The notes beneath the pieces are model-generated. The model saw only the letters and a list, made by a program, of their open reading frames with translations. It did no database searches and was not told the DNA's origin. From positions 249,149,827 to 249,213,826 of the forward strand of contig CP136064.1 of NCBI GenBank assembly GCA_032622095.1: a stretch of 64,000 nt of DNA, in the 5' to 3' direction. How positions within the stretch are numbered: the stretch's first letter is position 1; the number at the start of each line of letters is the position of its first letter. Of this stretch, positions 63,721 to 64,000 are shown one piece after another. This stretch comes from Siphonodentalium dalli. Its lineage: Eukaryota; Mollusca; Scaphopoda; Gadilida; Siphonodentaliidae. The position numbers and the translations under genes are program-made.

Positions 63721-64000
63721 ACTGAACCGCTTTCTGGTTTTCAGAGTCTTTTGATCAGAGATGCTTCGAGTTGTATGCGACTTGCGATGTATGACCTGCG
63801 TATAAAACTGCAACAGATGAAGCTGAACATTTCTAAAAGAAAACATTTCATGAGAGCATAACTCGATGTACCTCAATGCCCACGTAATGTTATCACATCC
63901 TGACAATAGCATTACTGGTAATCAATCTGTTGCCCAAATACAAAAGGGAGTCATTGAAGTGTCTCTCAGAATCATTACATTTTTCATCTTATCATCAATC
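63721..64000. other. window end, nothing recognised
   Basis: AT-rich sequence with no supported feature. Confidence 0.35.

Overview
The window looks like nuclear DNA of a metazoan, most likely a lophotrochozoan (mollusc, annelid or brachiopod type). Genes have many small exons with GT-AG introns. The two recognisable genes are animal families: a neurexin and the cilium-associated EFHB. Introns and spacers are packed with short inverted-repeat transposons (MITEs), LINE remnants and the poly-TCCG 'accccccgcaacgaag' repeats common in marine invertebrates. The phylum was not determined. No rRNA, tRNA or CRISPR was seen.

Left part (1-18,240, + strand): the 3' part of a neurexin-like gene. Ten exons encode the end of one LamG domain, a full LamG, an EGF, a second full LamG, a Pro/Gly-rich stalk, one membrane helix, a Gly/Ser-rich cytoplasmic region and about eight WD40-type repeats. 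All exon phases join without a break, giving about 1,204 residues and a stop at 18,238-18,240. A neurexin ectodomain on a cytoplasmic WD40 propeller is the most unusual coding observation. The membrane helix and first WD repeat lie in one uninterrupted exon.

Middle (18,241-35,617): a spacer between two convergent genes, made mostly of transposons. Its key structure is a nested stack at 23,188-29,449. A 23,196-29,363 two-hairpin MITE (8-bp duplication TCAAAAGG) is split by a 5.76-kb TTAA-flanked DNA transposon with a THAP-like N-terminal reading frame (Kolobok-like). That element is in turn split by an inactivated CR1/L2-like LINE.

Right part (35,618-59,023, - strand): a complete nine-exon EFHB (CFAP21-type) gene, 595 codons plus stop, with one canonical EF-hand. 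Two exon edges carry short tandem duplications that copy a splice site. The large first intron and the upstream flank hold a broken MULE transposase, tandem repeats and more MITEs. A divergent reading frame starts 70 bp from the EFHB start codon.

Mobile-element families named here: A1/A2/A3 (TTAA-flanked, CCCTTT ends, two hairpins), A4 (8-bp duplication, same hairpin cassette), B (CAAGCC ends, 8-bp duplication, two hairpins), C (TA-flanked, CAGTAAT ends, one long hairpin), D (TTAA-flanked, CCCTTTCTATACTAAAT ends), E (dispersed, about 0.5 kb), G and a relative (TTAA-AGG ends), H (GATTCGATTCGA-rich) and K (CCAGCCTAG ends). The same double-hairpin cassette sits inside four element types with different ends.
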